Positions 1-11,739 of a stretch of DNA of 64,000 nt are shown here, in pieces. Origin of the DNA: Heterohyrax brucei (Eukaryota > Chordata > Mammalia > Hyracoidea > Procaviidae); NCBI GenBank assembly GCA_028571685.1, contig CM053143.1:501001-565000 (forward strand), in the 5' to 3' direction. The stretch's first letter is position 1. Every line of letters starts with the position of its first letter. A model generated the notes under the pieces. The model saw nothing but the letters and a program-made list of their open reading frames with translations. It did no database searches and was not told the origin of the DNA. Both the position numbers and the translations under genes were made by a program.

Positions 1-3000
1 TATTCCAAGCAGTGGAATTGCTGAATCGTATGGTATTTCTATTTCTAGTTTTTAAGGACGCTCCAAATTGCTTTCCAAAGAGGTTGTACCATTTTTCATT
101 CCCACCAGTATTATAGGAGAGTTCCAGTCTCTCCACAGCCTCTCCAACATTTATTGTTTTGGGTTTTTTGGAGTCTGGCCAACCTTGTTGTGGTAAGATG
201 ATATATCATTGTGATTTTGATTTTGATTTCTCTAATAGCTAATGATCATGAGCATTTCCTCATGTGACTTTTGGCTGCCTGGATGTCTTCTTTGTTGTAG
301 TGTCTGTCCACCTCCTTGATCCATTCCTTAATTGGATTATTTAGATTTTTCTTGTTGATATTTTGCAATACCTTGTAGATTATGGGAATCAGACATCTAT
401 CTGACATGTAGTTGCCAACTATTTCTTCCCATTCTGTAGGTAGTCAAAATTTTAACTGTCTTGATAAAGTCTAGATGAACATAAGTGATTCTTAGTAGTT
501 CCCATTTATCCACTTTCTTTTCTATTGTTCATGCATGTTTGGTCAGATTTTGTAGTCTGTGTAAGCCATATATTAGAACTTCTGTTGTTGACCCTATTTT
601 TTCTTGCATGATCTTCATTGTTTTAGGTTTGATATTTAGGTCTTTGATCCATTTTGAGTCAGTTTTTGTGTAAGGTGTGAGATGTGGGTCTTTCTTCATG
701 TTTTTGAAGCTAGATATCCAATTTTGCCAACACCATCTGCTGAAGAGACTGTTTTTACCACAATTTACGACCTTCAGGACTTTGTCAAATATCAATTGTT
801 CATAAGGGGTTGGTTATATTTCTGGGGTGTCAGTTCTGTTCCATCGGTCTGTATGTATGTTTCTGTACCAGTATCAGGCTGTTTTGACTACTGCGGCAAT
901 GTAATAGGTTCTAAGGTCGGGTAGTTGAGGCCACTCACTGTGTTCCTCTTCTTCAGTAGTGTTTTTCTTAACTGGGGTTTCTTCCCTTTCCAAACATAGT
1001 TGGTGATTTGTTTCTCTATCTCATTAAAAAAATGTCAGTGGAGTTTGTATTGGGATTGCATTGTATATGTAAATCACTTTGGAAAGAATAGATGTTTTCA
1101 CAGCGTTAACTTTTCCTATCCATGAGCTGGGTAGATTTCTCCATTTATGTAAATCTCTCTTAGTTTCTTGCAGTAAGGTCTTGTAGTTCTCTTTGTGTGG
1201 GTCTCTTGTTTCTCTAGTTAGACTTATTCCTACGTATTTTATCTTCTAGGGAGCTATAGTAAATGGTATTGATTCGGTGATTTCTTCTTTGATGGTATCT
1301 TTGCTGTTATAAAAGAATCCTACTGATTTACTTATCTTTATCTTATATCCTGATACTTTACTGAACTCTTCTATTAGTCCAAGTAGTTTACTTATGGATT
1401 CTTTAGGATTCTCTGTATATACAATCATATCATCTGCAAATAGAGAGATTTTTACTTTTTCTTTGCAATGTGGATGCCCTTTATTTCTTTGTCTTGTCTA
1501 ATAGCTCTAGCTAGAACTTTTAGTACGACACTGAATAGAAGTGGTGAGAGTGGGCATCTTTGTCTAGTTCCCATTTTCACAGAGAATTCTTTCAGTCTCT
1601 CTCCATTCAGGATGATGTAGGTCGTTGGCTTTGTGTAGATACCCTTTGTTGCATTGAGGAATTTCCCTTGAAGGGAATTGCTGAGAGTTTTTTAGCATGA
1701 CTGGTTGTTGGACTTTGTTGAATGCCTTTTCTGAATGAATTGACAATATGAGGTGATTCTTGTCTTTTGTGTTTTTTATGTGGCTGATCACAATAATTGT
1801 TTTTCTGATGTTGAACCAGACTTACATCTCTGGTGTGAATCCAAATTGGTCATGATGAATTATTTTTTTGATGTGCTGTTAAATTCTTTTGGTGAGGATT
1901 TTGTTGAAGATTCTTGCATCTAGGTTCATGAGTGATATTTGTCTGTAATTTTTTTTTTTTTTGGTGGAGTCTTTCTCTGGCTTTGGTATCAGGGTTATGC
2001 TGGCTTCATAGAATGAATCTGGAAGTATTTGTCCTTTTCTATGCTGTGAAATAGCATAGTACTATTGGAGCTAACCACTCTCCCAAAATTTTGTAGAATT
2101 CTCCAGTGATGCCAACTGGGCCAGGACATTTTTGGTTGGTAGTTTTTCTATGACTTTTTCAATCTCTTCTTTTGTGATGGGTTTAAGTTGTTCTATTTCT
2201 TGTGATAATTTTGGCAGGTAATGTGCATAGAAATGTGTCCATTTCCTCTAGGTTTTCAAATTTATTAGAGTACAGTTTCTCATAGTATTCTGTTATGATA
2301 CTTCTGATTTTAGTTGGGTCTGTTAGGACATCTCCTGTCTCATTTCTTATTTGGGTTATTTATTTCCTCTCCTGTTTTGCTTTCGTAAGTTTAGTCAATA
2401 GTTTATCTTTTGTTGACCCTTTCAGAGAACCAGCTTTTGGGTTTGTTAATCCTTTCAACTGTTTTTCTATTCTCTAATTAATTTAGTCCTGCTCTAATCT
2501 TTATTATCTATTTTCTTCTGGTAACTGAGGGGTTCTTTTGCTCTGTTTCTGTTTGTTCAAATTGTAGGGTTAATTCTTTGGTTTAGGCCCTTTCTTCCTT
2601 CTGGATGTGTGAGTTTGTAGTGATTAATTGACCTCTGAGCACTGCTTTTGTTGTATCCCACAGGTTCTGGTAGGATGTGTTTTCATTCTCGTTTGATTCC
2701 ATAAATTTCTTTATTGCATCTTTGATTTCTTCTATAACCCATAAATTTTTGAACAAGGTGTTGTTCAGTTTCCATGAGTTCAAATTTCTATCTACCTATG
2801 TTTTTTTCTGCTATTGATTTCAAATTTTATGGCTTTATGGTCCAAGAAGATGCTTTGAAATAATTCAGTGGTTTGGATTTTGTTGAGACTTACTTTATGA
2901 CCTAATACACGGTCTAGTCTGGTGAATTTTCCATGTGCATTGGAAAGGATGGTGTTCTTATCTGTTTGGGGGTAAAAATTTCTGAATATGTTGATGAGGT

Positions 3001-3172
3001 CTAGTTGGTTGATTGTCACAACAAAATCCGTGTCTTTACCGAGTATTTTTTCTGTCCATTACTGACAATGGAGTGTTGAAGCCTCCAACTATTATTGTGG
3101 AGTGAATCTATCTCGTCTTTCAGTGATGACAGTGTTTAATCAATGTATTTAGATGCTCTAATATTGGATGCA

Positions 3173-3207
3173 GAGTCGGATCCGACTCGACGGCACTTGG
3201 CTTGGCT
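3173..3207 (+). repeat. Micro-insertion: RTE/AfroSINE-type 3' tail only
   Basis: About 34 bp interrupt L1 copy A between GGATGCA and TAAATATTTAA. The related L1 at 40,619 has these two sides directly joined (GTGCATAAATATTTAA), which gives the empty site. The insert is the perfect palindrome GAGTCGGATCCGACTC followed by a CGACGGCACTTGGC tail. No clear target-site duplication is seen. Confidence 0.7.
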
Positions 3208-3224
3208 AAATATTTAATATTGTT

Positions 3225-3247
3225 ATAAGCCAAAAGCCAAGTGTATG
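3225..3247 (-). repeat. Possible inverted tail fragment next to the 3173 insertion
   Basis: The stretch AGCCAAAAGCCAAGTG is absent from the matching place in other L1 copies. It looks like the reverse complement of the tail CACTTGGCTTGGCT found 20 bp upstream. It could be a second tail insertion or the inverted half of one event. It is short, so the call is tentative. Confidence 0.4.
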
Positions 3248-3984
3248 TCCTGCTTATATATTGAGACTTTCATCAATAGTGACCATCCTTTTCCATAATG
3301 GGGGGTTTTACATTAAAATTCATTTTATCTGAGATTAATATTGCCAACCCTGCTCTTATTTGTGTGTTGTTAACTTGGTATATATTTTTCCATCCTTTGA
3401 TTTTCAGTTTGTTCATATCTTTGAGTCTAAGTTGTGTTGTAAGCAATGTATAGGTAGATCGTGCTTTTTGCTCCAAGCTGTGACTCTGCATTTTAATGGC
3501 ATGTTAAGTTCATTTTTACATTCAGTGTAATTATTGATAGATATATGTTTAGTGCTGTCATTTTTGTACCTTTGTTTTTCTGTTGTTGATGTTTTCTCTG
3601 TTCCTCTTAATATTCTGTTCTGGGTCATTTCTCTTTATGGTTTTACTTTTTGTCATTTTCAGGGTTGGTTTTGTGTTTGTTGAGACTCCTGTATTATGTT
3701 TCTTGATTTTATATGTTCCATTGTGAGATTGCTTTGCAGTTTCCCCTTTGATCCCTTCTAATGTTCTAAGTTTAAACCAATCTTTAACTTCTGTACAGCT
3801 TCTTAACTTCCTCTTCATCTGAAAGGGTTATATCTACTGTAATATATCCCTCCTTATGTTATGATGATGTTGTAGTGTTTGTGTTAAGATTGCTGGTTCC
3901 CTGCTTTTAATATTTCAGCTTTGATTAAGCTTAGTGACTTACTTAACTGAGTAGAACTCCAGATGCTGTGTCCTGCATTACAGT

Positions 3985-4881
3985 TTTAAGTGTACATTTG
4001 ATTTTTTTTTTCCTAAACAAACAGCTTCTTTCAGTATTTCTTGTAATTTTAGTTTGGTTTTTGCAAAATCTCTAAGCTTTTGTTTATCTTTGAAAGTCTT
4101 AATTTCACTGTCATATTTGTGAGACAATTTTGCAGGGTATATAATTCTTGGTTGGAAGTTTTTCTCCTTCAAGGCTTTGTATGTGTCATTCACTGTCTTC
4201 TTGCCAATAGGGTTTCTGCTGAGAAGTCAGATGAAAGCCTACTGGGCTTCCCTTTGTATGTTAATTTTGTTTTAAGCGTCATTGCCTTTAAGAGCCTCTA
4301 TGTTTCATTTTGTTAGATTTGATTATAATATGTCTCAATGTGTTTGTTTTGGGGGTCGAGTTTTTGTGGTGTTTGATAAGCATCTCTTCTTTCATGATTT
4401 CAGGGAAGTTTTCTGTCAGCAACTTTTCAACAATTCTCTCTGTATTTTCTGCTATCCTTCCCTGTTTAGGAACTCCAATTGTTCATAGATAATTCCTCTT
4501 GATAGAGTCCCATGTGCTTCTTAATACTTCTTCATTTTTCTTGTTTCTTTTATCTGATTTCTCCTCATAAATGCTGGTGTTAGTTACTTTACCTTAAAGT
4601 TCACTAGTTCTGCGTTCCAGTTCCTCCATCCTGCTCTTTTGGCTTTGCATTGAATTGTCTAATTCTATAATCTTATTATTGAGCTGCTGGATTTCAAATT
4701 GTTGATGTTGTAGCAGTTCATATATCTTGCTTCATTTTCCATTTTGTTCTACTGAATTTTGTTTAATCTCTAGAAGGACTGAATACATAATTCTGTTGTA
4801 TTCTATTTCCAAGAATTTTAGAAAAGCTTCTTCATCTAAGAAGTTTTTTCATTCTTTATTTTGGGAATTTTCTGGATCCAT
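3985..4881 (-). pseudogene. L1 ORF1 (RNA-binding chaperone), decayed, copy A
   Basis: ORF1 protein coats L1 RNA as a trimer. The start is placed at the ATG at 4881, giving MDPENSQNKE and then an early stop. The C-terminal domain is clear at 4193-3978 (NDTYKALKEKNFQPRIIYPAKLS, DKQKLRDFAKTK, LQEILKEAV), the conserved end of mammalian L1 ORF1. The coiled-coil part is only recognisable by comparison with the other copies here. Early stops make it non-coding. Confidence 0.85.
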
Positions 4882-6330
4882 GGTGGTCTTCTTCTTTAAA
4901 TGGTTGGATACTGATTGTTTTCTTTGTGCCATCAAGAATATGGTTGGTTCTCCAGTGTTACACTGATGGGAGCTGTGACATAGATCTAAGAAGGGAGTCA
5001 GTAAGCGCACTGCTAGATTTGGTCACAAGCCACCACTGCATTTCAGTTGACTTGTGTATAGCTTCTATGGCAATGTAGACTCCATTAAGTCCTGTGAGGC
5101 TGCTTGACTTAGTGACTGACCCAAGCTGGGCCCTCAGGGGTGACAGGCCTCACCTCTGGGTACTAAAAGTGGCAAGCTACTTCTGCTGACCTTGTGTTGT
5201 CATACCAGTCAAACTATGGTGTAAGTCAGGGAAGATAGGAGAGAAGGATGCTGCCACACTCCACTGCCAGAGACCACTGTGTTCTCTAGATGCGTTTGTC
5301 TTAAAAACTGCTTTTCTGTTGAGAGGGGAGCTGTCCAGCAACCACCGCAAACATCTGGTCCCTGATGGGTCACAGGCCCCAACTCTTGGTCCAATACTTA
5401 TGGAGTCTCTGGGGCGCCATCAGCTGATGCTATAATGTGGCTCACTGAAGGGTGGTGGAAGTGTCACTCAGGCACCAGTTACTATTGCTATTTCTAGCTT
5501 CTCCTGTAGTAAAAGCTGCTTTCTGAAGAGAGAGATGCAGCTGGACCCTTAGGAGTGATAGACCCCAGCTCTTTGCTTGTAAAGATGGCACCTCATAGGT
5601 CATCCTGAGACAGTATAATATGGCTAAAGTAAGGGAGGAATTAAGGCACTGCTGTACTCAGCTACCACTCCGCACCACATTCTCTACATACCATTGTCTT
5701 AAAAACAGCTTTTCTACTGGGAGGAGCCCTATCCAAACAGGCACTGTTGCTCAAGGTGGGGATTAGCCCCAGGTGAGACATCACGTGTGGCTAACTCTGC
5801 CTTTCAGCTGACCAAGATGTCATCCTGCCTGAGCTGCCTCTGCTACAGTGAGTCAGCAGTATCCATGGCACAGCTCAGAGAAGAGAGGGGGGAGGGACAA
5901 TGGCACCCTTGGTCACTTGCCTCTTGTGGTCTCTATAGATGTGGCTGTCCCAAATATAGTCTCTCTGCTGTGCGATATGCTGTTTAGTTAAGCACTGCAG
6001 TTTAGCATAGTAGCCAGCTTGTGCCAGGCTCCAGGCTCAGCAGTCCTAGTCCTGGTCGCAGCCTCTTGGTTAACAAAGAAGGCGTCTGTACCTGTAATCC
6101 TCTCACCAGTGTACCAGCAGAAGTAGAACTCAGTGCACTGCTGCTTTGCCTCCAACTGAGGCAGTTTCTACCTACCTGTTGCTCAGTTCCATCTCACAAC
6201 TCCATGCCACATCTTGTGTCTCACAGAATGTCCACACTGCTCTCTTCATTTATTTTTCTAGGTCTTAGCTCTCAGAAGGAATTGAGGAGATGTGTATCTA
6301 GTCCACTATCTTGGCCCTGACTCCTCTCTT
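4882..6330 (-). promoter_or_regulatory. L1 5' UTR with about 3.5 tandem monomers, copy A
   Basis: This stretch upstream of ORF1 is richer in G+C than the rest of the L1. It holds diverged tandem units of roughly 190-230 bp. One block recurs near 5128, 5357, 5545 and weakly 5755 (GGGCCCTCAGGGGTGACAGG and relatives). A second block recurs near 5300, 5515 and 5705 (CTGCTTTTCTGTTGAGAGG and relatives). Tandem promoter monomers are known from rodent L1. That these units drive transcription is inference. Confidence 0.6.
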
Positions 6331-7178
6331 AGTCTATTTTTTAAGTGGGTCATTAGTCTTTTTGGGTTGAAATTTCACAATATTTTGTAAGTTTTAGAGA
6401 TTAGGTACCTATTGGATTTGTAATATGCAAATTTTTTTTTCTAATCTATGAATTGTTTTTTCACTGTTTGGTGAAGTCTTGGGATGAGTATAAATGTTTG
6501 ATGTTTAGGAGTTAACGGTTATTTTTAATTTTCTTTTCTGGTGTTTGTGCATTGTCAGTAATGTTTCAAATTCTGTTTATGCCACATACTAGGGCTCCTA
6601 GTGTTTTTCCCTTTTTTCCCCATGATCTTTAATGTTTTAGATTTTAAATTGAAGTCTTCCAATTTGAGTTCATTTTTGTGCATGATATGCAGTTTGGGCC
6701 TTGTTTCATTTTTTTTTTCCTCCTACAGATGCATATTCAGTTTGCCAACATCTTTTGTTGAACAGATTATATTTTCCCCAATTAACAGACTTTGGGTCTT
6801 TGTCAAATATCAGCCTCTCATAGATGGGTGATTTTATGTCTGGATTATCATTTCTGTTCCATCGGTCTGTGAATCTGTTTGTGTACTAGTACCAGGCTGT
6901 TTTGACTACCATGGCAGTGTAATAGGTTCTAAGTCAGATATTACGAAGCAACGTACTTTGTTCTTCTTCTTCAGTAATACTGTACTTATTCAGGATCTCT
7001 TCCCTTCCACATGAAGTTGTTTTGTTTCTCCATCTCCTTAAAATATGTCATTGGAATGTGGATCAGGATTGTGTTGTCTCTATACGTTGCTTTGGGCAGA
7101 ATAGACATTTTCACAATGTTTCTACACTTACGTGTCTTTTGGTTTCTTGCAGTAGTGTCTTGTGGTTTTCTTTGTACA

Positions 7179-8459
7179 TGAGCTGTGACAGTTAAGTTCA
7201 CAAACTCATCCTGGAAAATGTGCTACCTCATTGCTGAATATCACTACAGTCACTTTCAGTGTCCTCCCCTTGGAAAGCTATGCATTGATGTCAGCATCTA
7301 GTTCACTCTTCAAAGCAATTTTGGAACTCTTATTCTGCAATGGCCACCAGAGCTGTTGTTGCACTACACTTGATGTCCTGAATGTCATCCAAATATCTTG
7401 TTTTCAATATTTTCTTTATTTTGGGGTAAAGAAAAAAGTTATTGGTAGCCAGACCAAATGAGTAGGTAGGGTGTTCTGATTGAGTTATTTTGTTTATTGG
7501 CTAAAAATTCCCACACAGACAATGCTGTGTGAGCCAGTACACTGCTGCAATGCAACAGCCATGAGTTGTTCGTAAAAAGTTCAGGTTGTTTTCACATAGT
7601 CTTTTCAGTGCTTCCAAATAGTAAATTTGGTTAACCGCCTGTCTAATTGGCACAAATTTATAAAGAGGAATCTCTCTGGTATAAGAAAAGGATACCAACA
7701 TCATTGTGACTGATGGAACTTTTTTGGTCATGCAGAACTGGCTGACTTCCGTTGTGCACTTTGATGCTTTGTTTCAGAGTTGTATTATACACCTATGTTT
7801 CATCACCAGTGATAACATGGCCCCAAATGTCATCTTGCTTCTCCGAAAGGTCTCGGCAAACTTTAACTCTCTTTTCCTTTTGTTTACTGGTGAGTTCTTT
7901 CAAGACCATTTTCGCACACACTTTTCTCATGCCAAGATTTTCAGTTAAGATTTTTCTAGCTGTTTCTCTATTGATGTTGATTTGGTATGGTATGATTCTC
8001 ATAGCCAGCTGACAATTTTGATGCACAGTTTGATGAATTTTTGCAATGTTTTTGCCAGTTCTGCTCATTACTGGCTGCCCTGACCTCTCTTCACCATTGA
8101 CGCTTTTCTCTACCCTCAGAAAACTGTCTAATCCATTTATGCACTGCCATTTTCTTCATGGCATTATCCCCATAAACTTGGACTAACATGTCCCTGATTT
8201 CATCTCCACTCTTGTCACGTTTAACAAATTTAATATTTGTTCGTTGACCTAATTCAAGCTCTGACCTTCTCATGATTGCACATAAAAACATGCAACAACA
8301 GTAATGAACACCACTCAGGAAGACACCACCACACATTGACACAAACACTGCTGTAAGACCCCGATATACCAAGTTTATGAAACTTTACTGAGTCATTTTT
8401 ACAGTACTGCCAGTATAAGCACATGGTGGCAAGTTCATGAATGTAATTGTCAGACCTCA
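7179..8459 (-). mobile_element. Full-length mariner DNA transposon inside L1 copy B
   Basis: The element is 1281 bp, the normal size for mariner. Its left end TGAGCTGTGACAGTTAAGTT and the reverse complement of its right end, TGAGGTCTGACAATTACATT, form imperfect inverted repeats. TA at 8460-8461 fits the TA target; on the left a TA lies two bases further out (7175-7176). The flanking L1 is continuous across the site (CTTGTGGTTTTCTTTG before, TCTCTGGTTAGAT after), so this is a clean insertion. Mariners cut and paste through a transposase, and this copy carries only its remains. Confidence 0.92.
7240..8274 (-). pseudogene. Mariner transposase, inactivated
   Basis: The start ATG is at 8274 (MRRSELELGQRTNIKF). 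The N-terminal helix-turn-helix region is clear: GDEIRDMLVQVYGDNAMKK and HKWIRQFSEGRE. The middle part at 8068-7793 includes NIAKIHQTVHQN, NINRETARKILTENLGMRKV and the motif ITGDET with the first catalytic Asp. Further on come YKFVPIRQAVNQIYYLEALKRL and CLCGNF. Where mariner has its second Asp (HDNA) this copy reads CIAAV. Where the third lies (YSPDLAP) it reads YSFGLAT. Two of three DDD catalytic residues are therefore lost, along with at least two frame breaks. The type resembles the irritans-group mariners known in several mammals. Confidence 0.9.
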
Positions 8460-9598
8460 TAGGTCTTTTTTGTCTCTGGTTAGATTTTTTTCTGAGTATC
8501 TTACTATCTTTGAGGCTTTGTAAATGGTATTCATCTAGTGATTTCCCTGTTATAAAACATTCTCTTTGTTGGTATAAAAGAGTCCATCTGATTTTGTACG
8601 TTTGTCTTGTATCCTGATACTTTACTGAACTTGTATATTAGTTCCAGTAGTTTTCTTGTCGATTCTTTAGGGCCTTCTGTGTAAGGTATATCATCTGAAA
8701 GTAGAGATACTTTTACTTCCTCTTTACCAACTTGGCTGCCCTTCATTTCTTTTTCTAGCCTAATTGTTCTAGCCTAATTTTTAGCACAGTGTTGAATAAA
8801 AGTGGTAACAAAGGGCATCCTTGTCTGGCTGCTGTTCTCAAGGAGAATGCTTTCAGACTTTCTATTCAGGATGATGTTGGATATTGGTTTTGTATAAATG
8901 CCCCTTTTTATGTTGAGGAATTTCCTTTCTATTTCTATTGTGCTGAGAGTTTTTGTCATGAATGAGTGTTGGACTTAGTCAAATGCCTTTTCAGCATCAA
9001 TTGTTAAGATCACATGGTTCTTGTCTTCTATTTTATTGATGCAATTGATTGCATTTATTGTTTTTCTAATGCTGAAACATCCCTGCTATTTTGTATGAAT
9101 CTTATTTGGTTGTGATAATTTTTTTTTTAATTTAAATACATTGTTGAATTCTATTGTCTAGAATTTTGTCACTGATTTTTGTGTGCAAGTTCCTGAGGGA
9201 TATTGGTTTGTAGTTTTCTTTTTTTTGTGTGGTATCTTTACCTGGTTTTGATGTCAGGGTAATGCTGGCTTCATAGAATAAATTTTAGAGTATTCCGTCC
9301 TTTCGTATGCTCTGAAATACCTTTTGTAATTGTGGTGTTAACTTTTCTTCAAAAGTTTGATAGAATTCTCCAGTGAAGCCATCAGGGCCAGAGCTTATTT
9401 TATTAGGAGTTTTTAAGTTCTCTTCAATTTCTTGTTATAGGTGTATTTAGCTGTTCTACCTCTGTGTTAATTTAGGTAGTGAGTTTTTAGAAGTTTGTCT
9501 TTTTTTGTAGTTTTCAAGTTTGTTCAAGTACAAGTTTTCATAATCTTCTGTTAAGGTTTTCTTAAATTTCAGCTGGGTCTGTTGTGATTATCACCCAT

Positions 9599-10073
9599 TG
9601 TCGTGGATTGACTTGTGTTCTCTCAAATATTCGTGTAAGAATTTGGCTGGACCATGGTCCCTGGTATTCTGTGATGTTCCTCTATGTTGGAATTCTTGCC
9701 TCTATGGTGTTAATGAGGGCGGGTGGGCTGCAATTGTGTTGGTGGGACAAGCTTCCATGTGTAAGTTTGTTTTGTGTCTTGAGCTGGTCTTTTGAGATAT
9801 AAGGGAGAAGCTGGCAGAAACATTTGGGCACCTCATACCATCAAGCAGTGTTGGGAGTTGAGTACATCCTTGGAAAGGATCGGGGTCCCTAAGCCTCAGA
9901 GTCTTCCAGTCCAGGGGGATACTGATGATGAGGACTTTTCTCCAGTGCCTTCCCCTGGAGCTGACCCCTGAATTTGGATTTTTAGCTTACTGGACTGTGG
10001 CAAATGAAATTTCTCTTTTAAAAGCCATCCACTTGTGGTATTTCTGTTAAAGCAGCACTAGATAACTAAGACA
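9599..10073 (+). mobile_element. Solo LTR, MaLR-like, in L1 copy B
   Basis: The element begins TGTCGTGGATTGACTTGTG and ends in GATAACTAAGACA, the TG...CA ends of an LTR. It is flanked by 5-bp duplications CCCAT (9594-9598) and CCCGT (10,074-10,078), one mismatch. GAGATATAAGG near 9795 fits a TATA box. No internal retroviral gene is attached, so it is a solo LTR. The same family recurs at 19,344, 19,818, 20,089, 27,521, 29,883, 43,453, 46,038 and 59,714. Confidence 0.82.
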
Positions 10074-11244
10074 CCCGTTTCATTTCTTATTCGGATTATT
10101 TACTTCCTCTTCTGTTTTTCTTTTGTAGTTTAGTCAATCATTTCGTGCATTTGGTCTCATTAACTCTTTCAGTTGTTTTTCTATTCTCTAATTTCATTCA
10201 TATCTGCTTTCATTTTTATTGTTTTCTTTCTCCTGGTGCCTGAAGGCTTCTTTTGCTGCTCTCTGTTTGTTCAAGTTGCAGGGTTAGTGCTTTGATTTGT
10301 GCCCTTCTTTTTGGATATGTGCACTAACTGCTATAAATTGAGCACTAAGCACTGCTTTTACTGTATTTCAAGGGCTCTGGTAAGATGTGATTCTCCTTTG
10401 GTTTTTTGACTTCCTTTATTCCATCCTTAATGTTTTCTAGAACCCAGTAGTGTTTGAGCAAAATGTTGTTGAATTTCTATGTGTTTGGTTTTTTCCCTTG
10501 TTTTTTCTGTTATTAGTTTCTACTTTTATGGCATCAGAGTCAGAAAAGATAGTTTATAATATTTCAATGCTTGTGATTCTCTTATGGCTTGCTTTATGGG
10601 CTAATACATGGTCTATTTTGAAGAATGTTCTATGTGTGTTGGGAAAGAAAGTACACTTGGCTGCTGTTTGGTGGAGTTCTCTATATGTCTATGAGGTCAA
10701 GTTGATTGTGGCATTTAGATCTTCTGTGACTTTACTGAGCTTCTTTGTGGATGTTCTGTTCCTCACTGACAGTGGTGTTTGAGGTCTCCTACTGTTATTG
10801 TGGAGCTGTCAATTTCTGTTTTCAGTGAAGTCAGAGTTTGTTTCATGTATTTATGAACCCTGTTGTTGGGTGTGTAAATAATATGATTATGTCGTCCTGG
10901 TTTATTGACTCTTTAATCGTTATACAGTGTCCTTTCTTATCCACTGCAATTGATTTTACTTTAGTCTGTTTTATCAAAAATTAATATTGCCATTCCTGCT
11001 CTTTTTCTGAATGTTGTTTGCTTGATATAGTTTTTCTATTCTTGAGTTTTAGTTTGTGTCTTTAAGTCTAAGTTGTGTTGCTCTAGACAGCATGTAGATG
11101 GACCATTTTTTTAAAAAAATCCAATCTGCCATTCTCTGTCTCTTTATTGGTGCATTTAATTCAGTTACAGTCAACGTAGTTTTTGATAGGCATGAGCTTA
11201 CTAGTGTCATTTTGATTTTTTTGTATGTGTGTGTGAATTGTTGA

Positions 11245-11308
11245 ATACTCTGGCCCCTAGGGTCGCCATGAGTCGGATCTGACTCGATGGCATTTGGCTG
11301 GCTGGCTG
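11245..11308 (+). repeat. 64-bp retroposed tail with 14-bp target duplication
   Basis: The insert holds CCCCTAGGGTCGCCATGAG, a near-palindrome around AGTCGGATCTGACTC, then GATGGCATTTGGC and repeated TGGC. It is flanked by perfect 14-bp direct repeats GTGTGAATTGTTGA at 11,231-11,244 and 11,309-11,322. It carries the core of the AfroSINE/RTE 3' end but no tRNA-like head, so it looks like a severely 5'-truncated retroposition. It lies in the spacer between ORF1 and ORF2 of copy B. Confidence 0.85.
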
Positions 11309-11739
11309 GTGTGAATTGTTGACAGTTTCTTTGTTAGATTTAACTTTCTGTGCACAGTTATTTTTCTTTATGTATTTTCATCTTTTTCATTGTTGTTGAT
11401 TTTATATTTGCTGAGTCTTTCTTTTTTTCTTTTTTCTTACTTTGATGTGTAGGATTGTTAGTTTCCTTTGTGATTACCTTAATATTTACCTCTATTTTTC
11501 TAAGTTTAAACCAGTCTTTTATTTGTTTTTATCATCTTGACTTTCCCGTCATATGAAAGACCTATGACTACATTTTCTCATCCCTCTTTTTAGTTACAGT
11601 GTTGTCATCTTTTATATAATTATATCTGTTTCCCTGTATTCAGTGTTTTAGCTTTGATTTATTTTTATGATTATCTGGTTGCTCTGTCCTGCATTTTAGT
11701 CTTGTTGTTATCTGATGTTACTGTATTTCTAATCAAAGC

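Larger units (their letters stand above)
1..3561 (-). pseudogene. L1 ORF2 (endonuclease-reverse transcriptase), decayed, copy A
   Basis: In an active L1 this protein nicks target DNA and reverse transcribes the L1 RNA in the nucleus. The start is placed at the ATG at 3561, where the spacer ends. The apurinic-type endonuclease lies at about 3490-2790. Peptides such as KIKGWKNIYQ and AILISDK are visible, as is an LDHKAI stretch in place of the usual SDH histidine motif. Reverse transcriptase fragments follow at about 1790-1250, including FNKVQQP where motif A normally has a catalytic Asp, and a KVSGYKI block. Many stops and frameshifts separate these pieces. The last codons lie outside the window. 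Confidence 0.88.
1..6330 (-). mobile_element. L1 LINE copy A, near full length, 3' end cut by window
   Basis: This is a minus-strand L1. Read from high to low coordinates it has a GC-richer 5' UTR, ORF1, a short inter-ORF spacer and ORF2, and it runs off the window before the ORF2 stop. Its 5' end near 6330 reads, on the sense strand, like the usual L1 start with a GCCAAGAT motif. Directly beyond it, at 6331, another L1 continues in the middle of the ORF2 C-terminal region, so copy A probably inserted into copy B. Both reading frames are broken. Confidence 0.9.
6331..11210 (-). pseudogene. L1 ORF2, decayed and interrupted, copy B
   Basis: Start at the ATG at 11,210. The frame is heavily broken. 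Recognisable pieces include a reverse transcriptase stretch near 8960-8530 ([19 protein letters not shown]) and a C-terminal stretch near 7200-6990 (PMTYFKEMEKQNNFMWKG). The mariner sits between the reverse transcriptase and the C-terminal part. The LTR sits between the endonuclease and the reverse transcriptase. No motif with its catalytic residue was found intact, so this copy is older than those at 32,139-41,031. Confidence 0.8.

Noticed and set aside
5128-5780. CRISPR array or satellite
   Set aside because: The units are long, diverged, few and located in an L1 5' UTR. They have no short identical repeats with spacers.
10450-10782. 110-codon open frame on the plus strand
   Set aside because: It is the antisense of L1 ORF2 in copy B; low-complexity hydrophobic residues reflect the T-rich antisense.
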